Source of the DNA: Bartonella sp. HY038 | Lineage (GTDB): Bacteria > Pseudomonadota > Alphaproteobacteria > Rhizobiales > Rhizobiaceae | NCBI RefSeq assembly: GCF_014117425.1 | Contig: NZ_CP059725.1 | Span: 1,054,001 to 1,118,000 of the forward strand | Length of the DNA: 64,000 nucleotides | Reading direction: 5' to 3' | Shown: positions 17,495 through 26,570 of the stretch, piece by piece | Numbering within the stretch: the stretch's first letter is position 1 | Layout: every line of letters begins with the position of its first letter | The notes under the pieces: generated by a model | Told to the model about the DNA's origin: nothing | Seen by the model: only the letters and a program-made list of their open reading frames with translations | Databases searched by the model: none | Translations under genes and position numbers: made by a program

Positions 17495-19696
17495 TTAAAA
17501 TGTTGTATTAAAAGTGACCAAGATACTTCTTGGATCAGCAAAATAATTGTTGAAGGTTTTGTCACGTACGCGATTATTTTCATAATAACGCTTATCAAAA
17601 ATATTATTAGCATTAATTTGCAAATAAATATTCTCTTTGAAATTATATTGTAGGCTCAAATCCCAAACTGCATAGGCTTTTTGTTCAATATTATAGACGC
17701 TTTTGGTCTTGCTTTGCGCACGAACACCGCCGCCGATTTTCCATTTGTCATTATCAATGGGTAAGACATAAGTGGTGTTGAGGCGAAACATATGTTGAGG
17801 TGTTGCAGGACTGTAATTGTCTCCCGCTATAATTGAAGTCGATTCTGATTCAAGATATTTACTGCGATTATAGGTATAGCCTGTAAATACATTCCAACCT
17901 TTCGTAATTTCGCCACTAAGTTCTATGTCAAAGCCACGGCTTTGCACTTTTCCATCTGCATAATAATATCTTTCAATATTGTTATAAATCGCACGATTTG
18001 CTTGAATAATTTCAAATAATGCAAAGGAAGCATCAACGCGTCCGTCAAAAAAAGTGTTTTTTATGCCAATTTCTTTGTTGGTGCCAGTGACTGGAGGCAG
18101 AAAATTATCATTCTTATCAAGCGCAGATTGCGGCCGAAATATTTCTGTGTAGCTTGCGTAAAGTGTCGCATTATCATTAAGATTATAGTTTAGCCCATAA
18201 TAGGGAATGAATTTTGTTTTTTCATAATGGTCGCGTGTAATATCATCATCTGGCCGTCCCATAAAGCGGAAATAGGTAGATGTACTATCAAATTGGTAAT
18301 TGGTAACGCGGGTACCAATAATTGCATATAAGTTGTCAATAAAGTTGAAGCGACCACCAAGGCGCCCCGACGTTTCCTTAAATTTAGTATTAATTTCAAC
18401 ATCGGTATAAAGGATGCTGTTATTAGACCAATTGGGCTCAATAATTTCGTTACCTGAAAAATTATCAATATTATAAGATGTTTGATTACGTACTACGCGC
18501 ATATGTGAATCATAATCATTGTAGGAATAATCAATACCACTAAAAATTTCCTGTTTGCGATTTAAAAACTCGAAATCACCATTGAGTTTAACCTGCGCGC
18601 TAAATTGTTGCCCGTCATTATCATAGCGAACAGCATTATTAACGCTGGCGAGACGGTCAATTCCTAAACCATTTCTAGCGATAAGAGCTGCAAATGCATT
18701 ATGTGACTTAAATTGGTTGTAATTAACTGATGCATTCAACTTCCAATTACTGGAAAATTCATGATCAATTTCAAAAAATCCATTGGCTTTTTGTTTTTCT
18801 AAACGGTTCCATTTAGCACCAAGATAGGTCGAACGTGATAGTCCAGCATCTTTGCCATCGCGTGTCATGGGGACACCGTAAAAATCGGGTACTTCATTGC
18901 GTTTTTGGAAAAGACCGCCTAATTGCCAAGTGGTTTTATCGCCAATGTCGCCCTCAATAACACCAAAAATCATACCATTTTTGTTGTCGACATTATCTTT
19001 AAAGGAATTAGCCTTATCAAAATTGCTAACAAAGCGGCCACGCAAGCTCTTGTCAGCATTGAGTGGGCCGGTTATATCTATAGTTTCTTGGATTTTGCTC
19101 CAAGTGCCGACAGAAAATGTATTGGTTGCTGAAAACTCATCTTTTGCACGTTTGCGAACCAGATTTATCGTACCGCCAGGCTCTCCCGTTCCTTGCATAA
19201 GGCCAGTTGGTCCACGTAATACTTCAATGTGATCATAGATTGCAAGATCGCTATAATCACCAGCATCTCTATAGGCATTTATTCGGGCGCCTGGCGCGTA
19301 GGAATTAACACCATCCTCTTGAATTTGATCGATGTAAAAACCTCGAGATTGGAAGCGATACATACCAGATTCGCGTAATACATTGATACCAGTGGTATTT
19401 TTTAAGGCATCGGCAATATTACTTGATGCTTGGTCTTTAAGCTTTTGATTGCTTACAATTGAAACGCTTTGCGGTGTTTCACGCGCAGTAAGCGTTAAGC
19501 CTGTGGCAGAACTTATATCATCAATAATATAGCTGCCTGTCCCTTCTGTTAAACTGCGGAAATTTGCTCGATTAACGATGACGGTATCTAAGGTTTCATC
19601 ATCGGTCTCATTGCTATTGCTCTGTGCATAAATATAATTAATGCTGCATGGTTGAAGCGCTAAAAACAATATAGCAAGTTTCCAATTTTTACGCAT
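17495..19696 (-). CDS. TonB-dependent siderophore receptor (FhuE/FpvA-like)
   Basis: Outer-membrane receptor for a ferric siderophore. It has 733 residues with a signal peptide ending IYAQSNS. No N-terminal signalling domain is present. The plug reads LTARETPQSVSIVSNQKL, then RFQSRGFYIDQIQEDGV and IEVLRGPTGLMQGTGEPGG, the standard hydroxamate/mixed-siderophore receptor pattern. The barrel ends with the sorting Phe (FADPRSILVTFNTTF). The ligand cannot be named; FhuE, FoxA and FpvA relatives share this plug. An 8-6-8 inverted repeat lies 60 bases upstream. No siderophore synthesis genes are in the window, so it may take up xenosiderophores. Confidence 0.9.
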   Translation of the reverse strand: MRKNWKLAILFLALQPCSINYIYAQSNSNETDDETLDTVIVNRANFRSLTEGTGSYIIDDISSATGLTLTARETPQSVSIVSNQKLKDQASSNIADALKNTTGINVLRESGMYRFQSRGFYIDQIQEDGVNSYAPGARINAYRDAGDYSDLAIYDHIEVLRGPTGLMQGTGEPGGTINLVRKRAKDEFSATNTFSVGTWSKIQETIDITGPLNADKSLRGRFVSNFDKANSFKDNVDNKNGMIFGVIEGDIGDKTTWQLGGLFQKRNEVPDFYGVPMTRDGKDAGLSRSTYLGAKWNRLEKQKANGFFEIDHEFSSNWKLNASVNYNQFKSHNAFAALIARNGLGIDRLASVNNAVRYDNDGQQFSAQVKLNGDFEFLNRKQEIFSGIDYSYNDYDSHMRVVRNQTSYNIDNFSGNEIIEPNWSNNSILYTDVEINTKFKETSGRLGGRFNFIDNLYAIIGTRVTNYQFDSTSTYFRFMGRPDDDITRDHYEKTKFIPYYGLNYNLNDNATLYASYTEIFRPQSALDKNDNFLPPVTGTNKEIGIKNTFFDGRVDASFALFEIIQANRAIYNNIERYYYADGKVQSRGFDIELSGEITKGWNVFTGYTYNRSKYLESESTSIIAGDNYSPATPQHMFRLNTTYVLPIDNDKWKIGGGVRAQSKTKSVYNIEQKAYAVWDLSLQYNFKENIYLQINANNIFDKRYYENNRVRDKTFNNYFADPRSILVTFNTTF

Positions 19697-20153
19697 TGAT
19701 GTTTCCTTAACAGCAAGATTTTAAGAAAGCCATTTGTGCTAAAAATGACTTTAAACAAATTCAAAAATGTGAATTTGACAACAAAGGTTCATTCGTTGGG
19801 GAATAATGTCAGCGCCATAATATATTTTTTTAAATTTTACTAGCGATGTATAAAACAATTTTAATTATACATGTTTTTATTTATTTTTTATTTTTAATTA
19901 GAATAATTAATATTACTGTATTATATTAGATGTTTAATGTGTTGAAGGGATTTAAAGTAAAATCGTTTTATTACCACCAATTTAAATTAGATATAGATTA
20001 AATACACCGTCAAACTGCTATATGTCTGTTCTTTTTTTAGGGTGTGGATCAAGTGTGGATGAATTTATTTAATCTTGTTTTTTGGTTAATATTATTGCTT
20101 GCGCTTGATGATCGGCGTATTTGATGAGCTTAGATAAATTCAGGTGATTCATT
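19697..20153. other. Divergent intergenic region, siderophore receptor / dnaB
   Basis: About 450 AT-rich bases that must hold both divergent promoters. Apart from the inverted repeat at 19756-19777 I see no gene or further clear element. Confidence 0.5.
19756..19777. promoter_or_regulatory. Candidate operator upstream of the siderophore receptor
   Basis: Perfect inverted repeat CAAATTCA-AAAATG-TGAATTTG, 60 bases upstream of the receptor ATG. Its size and position suit a dimeric repressor such as an iron regulator; the regulator is not known. Confidence 0.4.
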
Positions 20154-21650
20154 ATGGCAGAAGCGACAATCCATTCAATCAATAAAGCCAAGGGCCAAGG
20201 TGATAGTTATCGTCAAGCTCCCCATAATCTTGAAGCTGAGCAGGCATTGCTTGGCGCATTGTTGATTAATAATGATGCTTTCGATCGCGTATCGGATTTT
20301 TTAAAACCTATACATTTTTACGAGCCGTTGCACGCCAAGCTTTTTGAAGTTATCTCCAGTCTTGTTGGTATGGGTAAAACTGCAAATCCAGTAACGGTAA
20401 AGCCTTTTATTCCAGCGGATGAAAAACTTGGCGATATGACGGTATTTAACTATGTTATACGCTTGGTAACTGAAGCAGTGACTGTTATTAATGCTACCGA
20501 TTATGGTCGTTCTATCTATGATCTATATATTCGCCGTGCCTTGATCAGCGTTGGCGAGGATGTGGTTAATAATGCTTATGATGCACCAGTTGACCATGCG
20601 CCAGGTAAACAAATTGAAGAAGCTGAGCAGCGCCTTTTCCAATTGGCTGAAACAGGCCGCTATGGTGGTGGTTTTGAAAATTTTGGTGAAGCATTAACCA
20701 AGGCCGTTGAGCTAGCTGCAGCTGCTCATAAACGTACATCAAAATTATCAGGTATTCCAACACAAATCCATACGCTTGATGAACGTATGGGTGGCTTGCA
20801 ACGCTCCGATCTTATCATTTTGGCTGGTCGTCCGGGTATGGGTAAAACTTCGCTTGCAACGAATATAGCCTTTAATGTTGCTGCGGCCTATAATGCGGAA
20901 AAGGCCAAGGAAAATAATGGCACCAATGAAGGTGGTGTGGTTGGTTTTTTCTCGCTGGAAATGTCATCAGAACAGCTCGCTACCCGTATTATTGCTGAAC
21001 AGGCAGAAATTTCGTCATCAAAAATTAGACGTGGTGATATTTCAGAAGAAGAATATACAAGATTGCTGCGCGCGACCAAGACCATGCAGCAAGTACCACT
21101 TTATATCGATCAGACCGGTGGTATTTCCATTGCCCAGCTTGCCGCACGCTCACGCCGCTTAAAGCGCCAGCGCGGCCTTGATGTTTTGGTGGTAGACTAT
21201 GTGCAGCTGATGTCTGGTTCATCCAAGCGCTCATCAGAAAATCGCGTGCAGGAAATTACCGAAATCACCACTGGCTTAAAGTCATTGGGTAAAGAGTTGA
21301 ATGTGCCGATTATCGCACTTTCTCAGCTTTCTCGTCAGGTGGAATCGCGTGAAGATAAACGTCCACAGCTTTCGGATCTTCGTGAATCTGGTTCGATTGA
21401 GCAGGATGCGGACGTTGTATTGTTCGTTTTCCGTGAAGAATATTATATTAAAAACCGTGAGCCAAAACTTGGTACGGAAGAGCATATGAAATGGCAAACT
21501 GACATGGAAGAAGCCTTTGGCAAGGCTGAAGTTATTGTTGCAAAACAGCGTCACGGTCCAACAGGTACAGTGAAGCTTGCTTTCCAATCAGAATTTACGC
21601 GCTTCTCTGATCTTGCAGAAGAAGATCGTTTGCCAGAGCGTTTTGAATAA
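20154..21650 (+). CDS. dnaB: Replicative DNA helicase DnaB
   Basis: Hexameric helicase that unwinds DNA at the replication fork. Its 498 residues begin with the N-terminal domain (PHNLEAEQALLGALLINN). The RecA-like domain has Walker A IILAGRPGMGKTSLATNI, VGFFSLEMSSEQLATRI, Walker B-like VLVVDYVQLMSG, and IALSQLSRQVESREDKRPQL, then LRESGSIEQDADVV. No intein is present. In the same direction radA follows after a terminator. Confidence 0.97.
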   Translation: MAEATIHSINKAKGQGDSYRQAPHNLEAEQALLGALLINNDAFDRVSDFLKPIHFYEPLHAKLFEVISSLVGMGKTANPVTVKPFIPADEKLGDMTVFNYVIRLVTEAVTVINATDYGRSIYDLYIRRALISVGEDVVNNAYDAPVDHAPGKQIEEAEQRLFQLAETGRYGGGFENFGEALTKAVELAAAAHKRTSKLSGIPTQIHTLDERMGGLQRSDLIILAGRPGMGKTSLATNIAFNVAAAYNAEKAKENNGTNEGGVVGFFSLEMSSEQLATRIIAEQAEISSSKIRRGDISEEEYTRLLRATKTMQQVPLYIDQTGGISIAQLAARSRRLKRQRGLDVLVVDYVQLMSGSSKRSSENRVQEITEITTGLKSLGKELNVPIIALSQLSRQVESREDKRPQLSDLRESGSIEQDADVVLFVFREEYYIKNREPKLGTEEHMKWQTDMEEAFGKAEVIVAKQRHGPTGTVKLAFQSEFTRFSDLAEEDRLPERFE

Positions 21651-21681
21651 AGTGGTAGTTGATATGCGGTAAACTAATTGA

Positions 21682-21709
21682 GGGAAAGTTGGCGAGACTT
21701 TCCCTTTTT
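21682..21709 (+). terminator. dnaB terminator
   Basis: Stem GGGAAAGT / ACTTTCCC with a 7-base loop followed by TTTTT on the plus strand, 30 bases after the dnaB stop codon. Confidence 0.8.
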
Positions 21710-21832
21710 GATTTATATTGAAAATATGAGATGAAAGTTTCTATATAGTGCTAATTATCAGGCTATCGGTAAAATATATTCATGATTTTGCTCTTTATTA
21801 GGCTATATTAAAAAGGATTTTAGTAAAGATTT

Positions 21833-23233
21833 ATGGCGCGTTCAAAGGTTCAGTTCATTTGTCAAAATTGCGGTACAGTCTATTCGCGCTGGTCGGGTAA
21901 GTGTGATGCTTGCGGTGAGTGGAATACATTGGTTGAAGAGGGGACCAATGGTGGTATTGGTTCCGGTCCTGCAAAGGCAAGCGCGCGTAAGGGGCGCGCT
22001 GTACAACTAACTGATCTTTCTGGTGAAATTGAAGATGCGCCGCGTATTTGCTCGGGCATTGCTGAGCTTGATCGCGTTACCGGTGGCGGTTTTGTACGTG
22101 GTTCCGCTCTTTTGGTCGGCGGCGATCCGGGTATTGGCAAATCAACACTTTTAACTCAAGCTGCCGCCGCTTTGTCACGCCAAGGCCATAATATTGTTTA
22201 TGTGTCGGGTGAAGAAGCGATCGCTCAAATAAGGTTGCGTGCGCAGCGGCTGGGTGTTGCCGATTCAGCTGTGCAATTGGCGGCTGAAACCAATGTTGAA
22301 GATATTTTGGCAACCCTTAGTACAGCGCGTAGGCCTGATTTGGTTATCATAGATTCTATACAGACACTCTGGTCGGATGGCGCAGATTCGTCCCCTGGTA
22401 CGGTGACGCAAGTGCGCATAGGTGCTCAAAGCATGATCCGTTACGCAAAACAAACGGGGGCTGCGGTTGTTTTGGTTGGACATGTCACCAAAGATGGTCA
22501 GATTGCCGGTCCGCGTGTTGTAGAACATATGGTTGATGGCGTACTTTATTTTGAGGGTGAGGGCGGCCATCATTATCGTATTTTGCGCACGGTTAAAAAT
22601 CGTTTTGGCGCAACAGATGAAATTGGCGTGTTTGAGATGTCAGATAAGGGCTTGCGGGAAGTTGCTAATCCATCTGAATTATTCTTAGGCGAGCGTAACG
22701 AAAAAGCACCAGGTGCAGTTGTGTTTGCTGGTATGGAGGGAACGCGACCAGTGCTTGTCGAAATTCAAGCTCTTGTTGCGCCATCTTCACTAGGCACGCC
22801 GCGCCGCGCTGTTGTTGGTTGGGATAGTAGCCGCTTGGCTATGATTTTAGCCGTTCTTGAAGCGCATTGCGGTGTACGTTTTGGTAGTCATGATGTCTAT
22901 TTAAATGTTGCAGGTGGCTATCGTATCAGCGAGCCTGCTGCAGATTTAGCTGTTGCGGCCGCTCTTGTTTCGTCAATTGCGGGTGTCGCATTACCGGCTG
23001 ATTGCGTTTATTTTGGTGAAATTAGTCTTTCTGGCGCAATTCGCCCTGTTGCACATGCCTTGCAACGCTTGAAGGAAGCTGAAAAACTTGGCTTTAAACG
23101 TGCAACTTTGCCGAAGGCTGGTAAGGAAAAAATGAACCAAAATGATTTTGCTATACGTGAACTTGATAATCTTCCTGACCTTGTTGCGCGCATCGCTTTG
23201 GCAAAAAATAAGGCAGGCCGTGATAATCAATAA
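21833..23233 (+). CDS. radA: DNA repair protein RadA
   Basis: RecA-like ATPase that drives branch migration in recombination and repair. It has 466 residues: a four-cysteine zinc finger (CQNCGTVYSRWSGKCDACGE), Walker A LVGGDPGIGKSTLLTQ, the RadA signature KNRFG in RTVKNRFGATDEIGVFEM, and a C-terminal Lon-protease-like domain (DVYLNVAGGYRISEPAADLA, CVYFGEISLSGAIRPV). All domains are complete. It precedes cvpA by about 360 bases. Confidence 0.97.
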   Translation: MARSKVQFICQNCGTVYSRWSGKCDACGEWNTLVEEGTNGGIGSGPAKASARKGRAVQLTDLSGEIEDAPRICSGIAELDRVTGGGFVRGSALLVGGDPGIGKSTLLTQAAAALSRQGHNIVYVSGEEAIAQIRLRAQRLGVADSAVQLAAETNVEDILATLSTARRPDLVIIDSIQTLWSDGADSSPGTVTQVRIGAQSMIRYAKQTGAAVVLVGHVTKDGQIAGPRVVEHMVDGVLYFEGEGGHHYRILRTVKNRFGATDEIGVFEMSDKGLREVANPSELFLGERNEKAPGAVVFAGMEGTRPVLVEIQALVAPSSLGTPRRAVVGWDSSRLAMILAVLEAHCGVRFGSHDVYLNVAGGYRISEPAADLAVAAALVSSIAGVALPADCVYFGEISLSGAIRPVAHALQRLKEAEKLGFKRATLPKAGKEKMNQNDFAIRELDNLPDLVARIALAKNKAGRDNQ

Positions 23234-23590
23234 CCTGTTTGTTATAGCATATCTAACATAGGCATAAAGGCGTTCAATATAATTTATTATTCAAAAAATG
23301 TGGCATATTTGCTTTTTACAGCAAAGTTAAAGATTTTTTTAATTTGCCTATGCCATTGATGAATCTTATTCCATTTAAAGAAATTGTTCCTTCTCGTTGG
23401 AATGATTGACGGACCGCTTATCCTAAAGGATAACTAAAAGCGATTATAAATTGTATTATTATTTTTTGTTTTTGGTAATTTTTGAAAGCCGATAAGGTTT
23501 CAGGAAAGTAGTTAAACAATAGCAATCCTATGACTGAAAATGTTATAGGTGTGGTTATAGATAAGTTAAATTTAAAATTAGGAAAAATTA
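23234..23590. other. Intergenic region radA-cvpA
   Basis: About 360 bases. A small inverted repeat TTATCCT-AA-AGGATAA (23418-23433) is the only structure I see. No gene is supported. It probably carries the cvpA-purF promoter. Confidence 0.4.
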
Positions 23591-24169
23591 ATGCCCGTTA
23601 CTTTGCTTGACATTATTGTTGTTGTCGTTGTTTTGTTGTCGGCATTTCTTGCCACCATACGTGGGTTCTCACGCGAAATTTTGTCCTTACTATCATGGGT
23701 GTTGGCGGCTGCCGCAACATTCTTTCTTTATGAATATGCACTTGAATTTGCGTCTCCATATTTCTCAAATAAAACGGTGGCAATTGCGGTAACTATTGTT
23801 GTGCTGTTTTTAGTGTTCCTTTTCATCATTTCAATATTTACCATGAAAATTGCCGATGTGATTGTTGATAGCCGGATAGGCGCACTTGATCGCACGCTAG
23901 GTTTTATTTTTGGGCTCGCTCGTGGCGTTCTTATCTTGGCTGTTGCAATGATCTTTTTAAACAGTTTAGTGAAACCTGCCGATCAGGTTGATTGGATCAG
24001 GGATGCTAAAACCAAACCAGCTATTGATTCTGTTGCCAACAAATTGCGTGATACATTGGAAGAGGCCTCGACTAAAATATGGGGTATGGCTGATCGCATT
24101 AAGCCATCACAACAACAAGAACCAAATGATTTGTTGAATAATGGCGAAGCAGGTCAGCCAGTTGAGTAA
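23591..24169 (+). CDS. cvpA: CvpA family inner-membrane protein
   Basis: Colicin-V-production-type membrane protein, often next to purF as here and thought to act in envelope maintenance. It has 192 residues. Four hydrophobic helices lie in the first 130 residues. The family block ATIRGFSREILSLLSWVLAA sits early and GALDRTLGFIFGLARGVLIL later. The C-terminal tail (about residues 140-192) is hydrophilic and rich in Gln/Asn. The RBS is AGGAAAAATT. It is followed by purF, spaced 82 bases. Confidence 0.9.
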   Translation: MPVTLLDIIVVVVVLLSAFLATIRGFSREILSLLSWVLAAAATFFLYEYALEFASPYFSNKTVAIAVTIVVLFLVFLFIISIFTMKIADVIVDSRIGALDRTLGFIFGLARGVLILAVAMIFLNSLVKPADQVDWIRDAKTKPAIDSVANKLRDTLEEASTKIWGMADRIKPSQQQEPNDLLNNGEAGQPVE

Positions 24170-24251
24170 TTTTTTTACATCGCATATTTAAGAATGATGC
24201 TTAGCATGCTATATATCTGTTTTGGAAATAGCTGCGAAGGCACATTGGCGA

Positions 24252-25799
24252 ATGAAAACCTCTTTCAATGACTTTTCTCAATACACCACATCTCGAAATA
24301 ATACTTCCCCAAATAAAGTTGATTTAGACCAATTTCAATTGGAGGTTGACGGAGATACCCTTCATGAAGAATGTGGTGTTTTTGGTATTTTAGGGCATGA
24401 AGATGCAGCAACCCTGACAGCTTTAGGGTTACATGCTTTGCAACATCGTGGCCAGGAAGCGGCAGGCATTGTTTCATATGATGGCGCGGCTTTTTATTCT
24501 GAAAAGCAGATGGGGCTTGTTGGTGATCATTATACTGATCCAGCAATGTTAGCACGCTTGCCCGGTAATATGGCTATTGGCCATGTGCGTTATTCCACAA
24601 CCGGCGAAACTGTATTGCGCAATGTTCAGCCGCTATTTGCTGAATTGGAAGTAGGCGGCATTGCTATTGCCCATAATGGTAATTTTACCAATGGTCTTAC
24701 ACTGCGCCGTAAGCTGATTGCATCAGGTGCAATTTGCCAATCAACATCCGATACCGAAGTTGTTTTGCATTTGATTGCGCGTTCACAACAAGCGTCTTCA
24801 TCCGACCGTTTCGTTGATGCTATTCGGCAGGTTGAGGGTGGTTATGCTATTCTAGCATTAACGCGTACTAAACTTATTGCAGCACGTGACCCTTTGGGTA
24901 TTCGTCCCCTCGTTATGGGTGAGCTTGATGGCAAGCCGATTTTCTGTTCGGAAACCTGCGCTCTTGATATTATTGGGGCTAAATTCATTCGTGATGTCAA
25001 AAATGGTGAAGTCATTATTTGCGAGGTGCAAAAGGATGGCACTATTTCAACAACGGTGATTGCGCCAGAAAATCCAAAGCCAGAACGCTTATGCCTATTT
25101 GAGTATGTCTATTTTGCTCGCCCTGATTCTGTTGTTGGTGGACGCAATGTTTATTCTACGCGCAAAAATATGGGAGTTAATCTTGCCAAAGAAGCGCCAT
25201 GCGATGGCGATGTTGTAGTCCCTGTACCCGATGGCGGAACTCCGGCAGCTATTGGCTATGCACAAGCAAGTGGCATACCGTTTGAGCTTGGCATTATTCG
25301 TAACCATTATGTTGGTCGTACCTTTATTGAGCCTACTCAGCAGATCCGCGCTTTTGGCGTTAAATTGAAACATTCAGCCAATCGCGCTGTTATTGAAGGC
25401 AAGCGGGTTATCTTAGTTGACGATTCTATTGTGCGCGGTACAACCTCGATTAAAATTGTACAAATGCTGCGCGATGCGGGCGCGCGTGAAGTGCATATTC
25501 GTGTTGCTAGCCCAATGATTTTTTATCCCGATTTTTATGGTATAGATACCCCAGAAGCATCCAAGCTTCTTGCTAATCAATATCCTGATTTAAAATCCAT
25601 GAGTGATTATATTGGTGTTGACTCGTTAGAGTTTTTGTCAATTGATGGCCTTTATCGTGCGGTAGGCGGCGAGCCACGCAATAACGCCAATCCACAATTT
25701 ACCGATCATTATTTTACCGGTGATTATCCAACCTATTTGGCCGATGAGCATAGCAGTGACAATGTCCATAAATTATCTGTGTTGCGAACCAGCCGATAA
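24252..25799 (+). CDS. purF: Amidophosphoribosyltransferase PurF
   Basis: First step of purine synthesis: PRPP plus glutamine to phosphoribosylamine. From the ATG at 24252 (GAAGG upstream) it has 515 residues; a TTG 30 bases earlier is possible. The N-terminus is a propeptide of about 41 residues ending EE before the catalytic Cys of CGVFGILGHED, as in Bacillus-type PurF. LHALQHRGQEAAGI and the PRPP loop VILVDDSIVRGTTS follow. The C-terminal CxxC that binds the Fe-S cluster in B. subtilis is absent (NPQFTDHYFTGDYPT), so the enzyme seems to lack a cluster. Confidence 0.96.
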   Translation: MKTSFNDFSQYTTSRNNTSPNKVDLDQFQLEVDGDTLHEECGVFGILGHEDAATLTALGLHALQHRGQEAAGIVSYDGAAFYSEKQMGLVGDHYTDPAMLARLPGNMAIGHVRYSTTGETVLRNVQPLFAELEVGGIAIAHNGNFTNGLTLRRKLIASGAICQSTSDTEVVLHLIARSQQASSSDRFVDAIRQVEGGYAILALTRTKLIAARDPLGIRPLVMGELDGKPIFCSETCALDIIGAKFIRDVKNGEVIICEVQKDGTISTTVIAPENPKPERLCLFEYVYFARPDSVVGGRNVYSTRKNMGVNLAKEAPCDGDVVVPVPDGGTPAAIGYAQASGIPFELGIIRNHYVGRTFIEPTQQIRAFGVKLKHSANRAVIEGKRVILVDDSIVRGTTSIKIVQMLRDAGAREVHIRVASPMIFYPDFYGIDTPEASKLLANQYPDLKSMSDYIGVDSLEFLSIDGLYRAVGGEPRNNANPQFTDHYFTGDYPTYLADEHSSDNVHKLSVLRTSR

Positions 25800-25826
25800 T
25801 TTTATTTGCCAAAAAGGGAGAATAGT

Positions 25827-26570
25827 GTGCAAGATTTTTCACTTGATGGCAAGGTAGCATTGGTAACCGGTGCATCACGCGGTATTGGCAAAGCTTTTTG
25901 CCTCGAGCTTGCTAAACGGCAATGTCATATTATTGCCGTAGCAAGAACCGTTGGCGGTTTGGAAGAGCTTGACGACGAGGTTCAGGCATTCGGCGGTACA
26001 ACAACACTTGTACCGCTTGATCTTAGCGATATGGATGGTATTGATCGGCTAGGTGCATCAATTTTTGAACGATGGGGTTATCTTGATATATTACTGGCAA
26101 ATGCTGGCATCTTAGGACCGATTTCACCGGTTGCCCATATTGAAGCGAGCGAATTTGATAAGATAATGGCCATCAATGTCACCAGTCAATGGCGGCTTAT
26201 CCGGTCCACAGAGCCTTTGTTAAGAGAATCTAGGGCTGGTAGAGCAATTTTAATGTCTTCAGGTGCTGCACATCGGGTTCGTGCTTTTTGGGGAGCCTAT
26301 GGTGCTAGTAAGGCGGCGCTTGAAGTACTTGGCCGTGCTTGGGCCGATGAAATGCGTCAAACAAATTTACGTATAAACCTTGTTAATCCTGGCGCAACCC
26401 GAACCGATATGCGTGCTAAAGCAATGCCGGGGGAGGATCCGTTAACATTGCCAACCGCCGCTGAGGTTGCAAGCTCAATGATACCGCTTGTTGCACCAGA
26501 TTTAAATGATCACGGCCGGCTATTCGATGTGCGGCGTAATCGGTTTGTTGATTATCATCTACCCGATTAA
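25827..26570 (+). CDS. Short-chain dehydrogenase/reductase
   Basis: NAD(P)-dependent oxidoreductase of the classical SDR family, 247 residues. The nucleotide site is VALVTGASRGIGKAF, then LLANAGILG. Active-site Ser is in ILMSSGAAHRV and the Tyr-x-x-x-Lys is YGASK. The GTG at 25827 sits six bases after GGGAG, better than the TTG 21 bases earlier. It begins 27 bases after purF and is probably in its operon. The order purF-SDR occurs in other Hyphomicrobiales. The substrate is unknown. Its last 12 bases overlap the end of the convergent cfa gene. Confidence 0.88.
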   Translation: MQDFSLDGKVALVTGASRGIGKAFCLELAKRQCHIIAVARTVGGLEELDDEVQAFGGTTTLVPLDLSDMDGIDRLGASIFERWGYLDILLANAGILGPISPVAHIEASEFDKIMAINVTSQWRLIRSTEPLLRESRAGRAILMSSGAAHRVRAFWGAYGASKAALEVLGRAWADEMRQTNLRINLVNPGATRTDMRAKAMPGEDPLTLPTAAEVASSMIPLVAPDLNDHGRLFDVRRNRFVDYHLPD

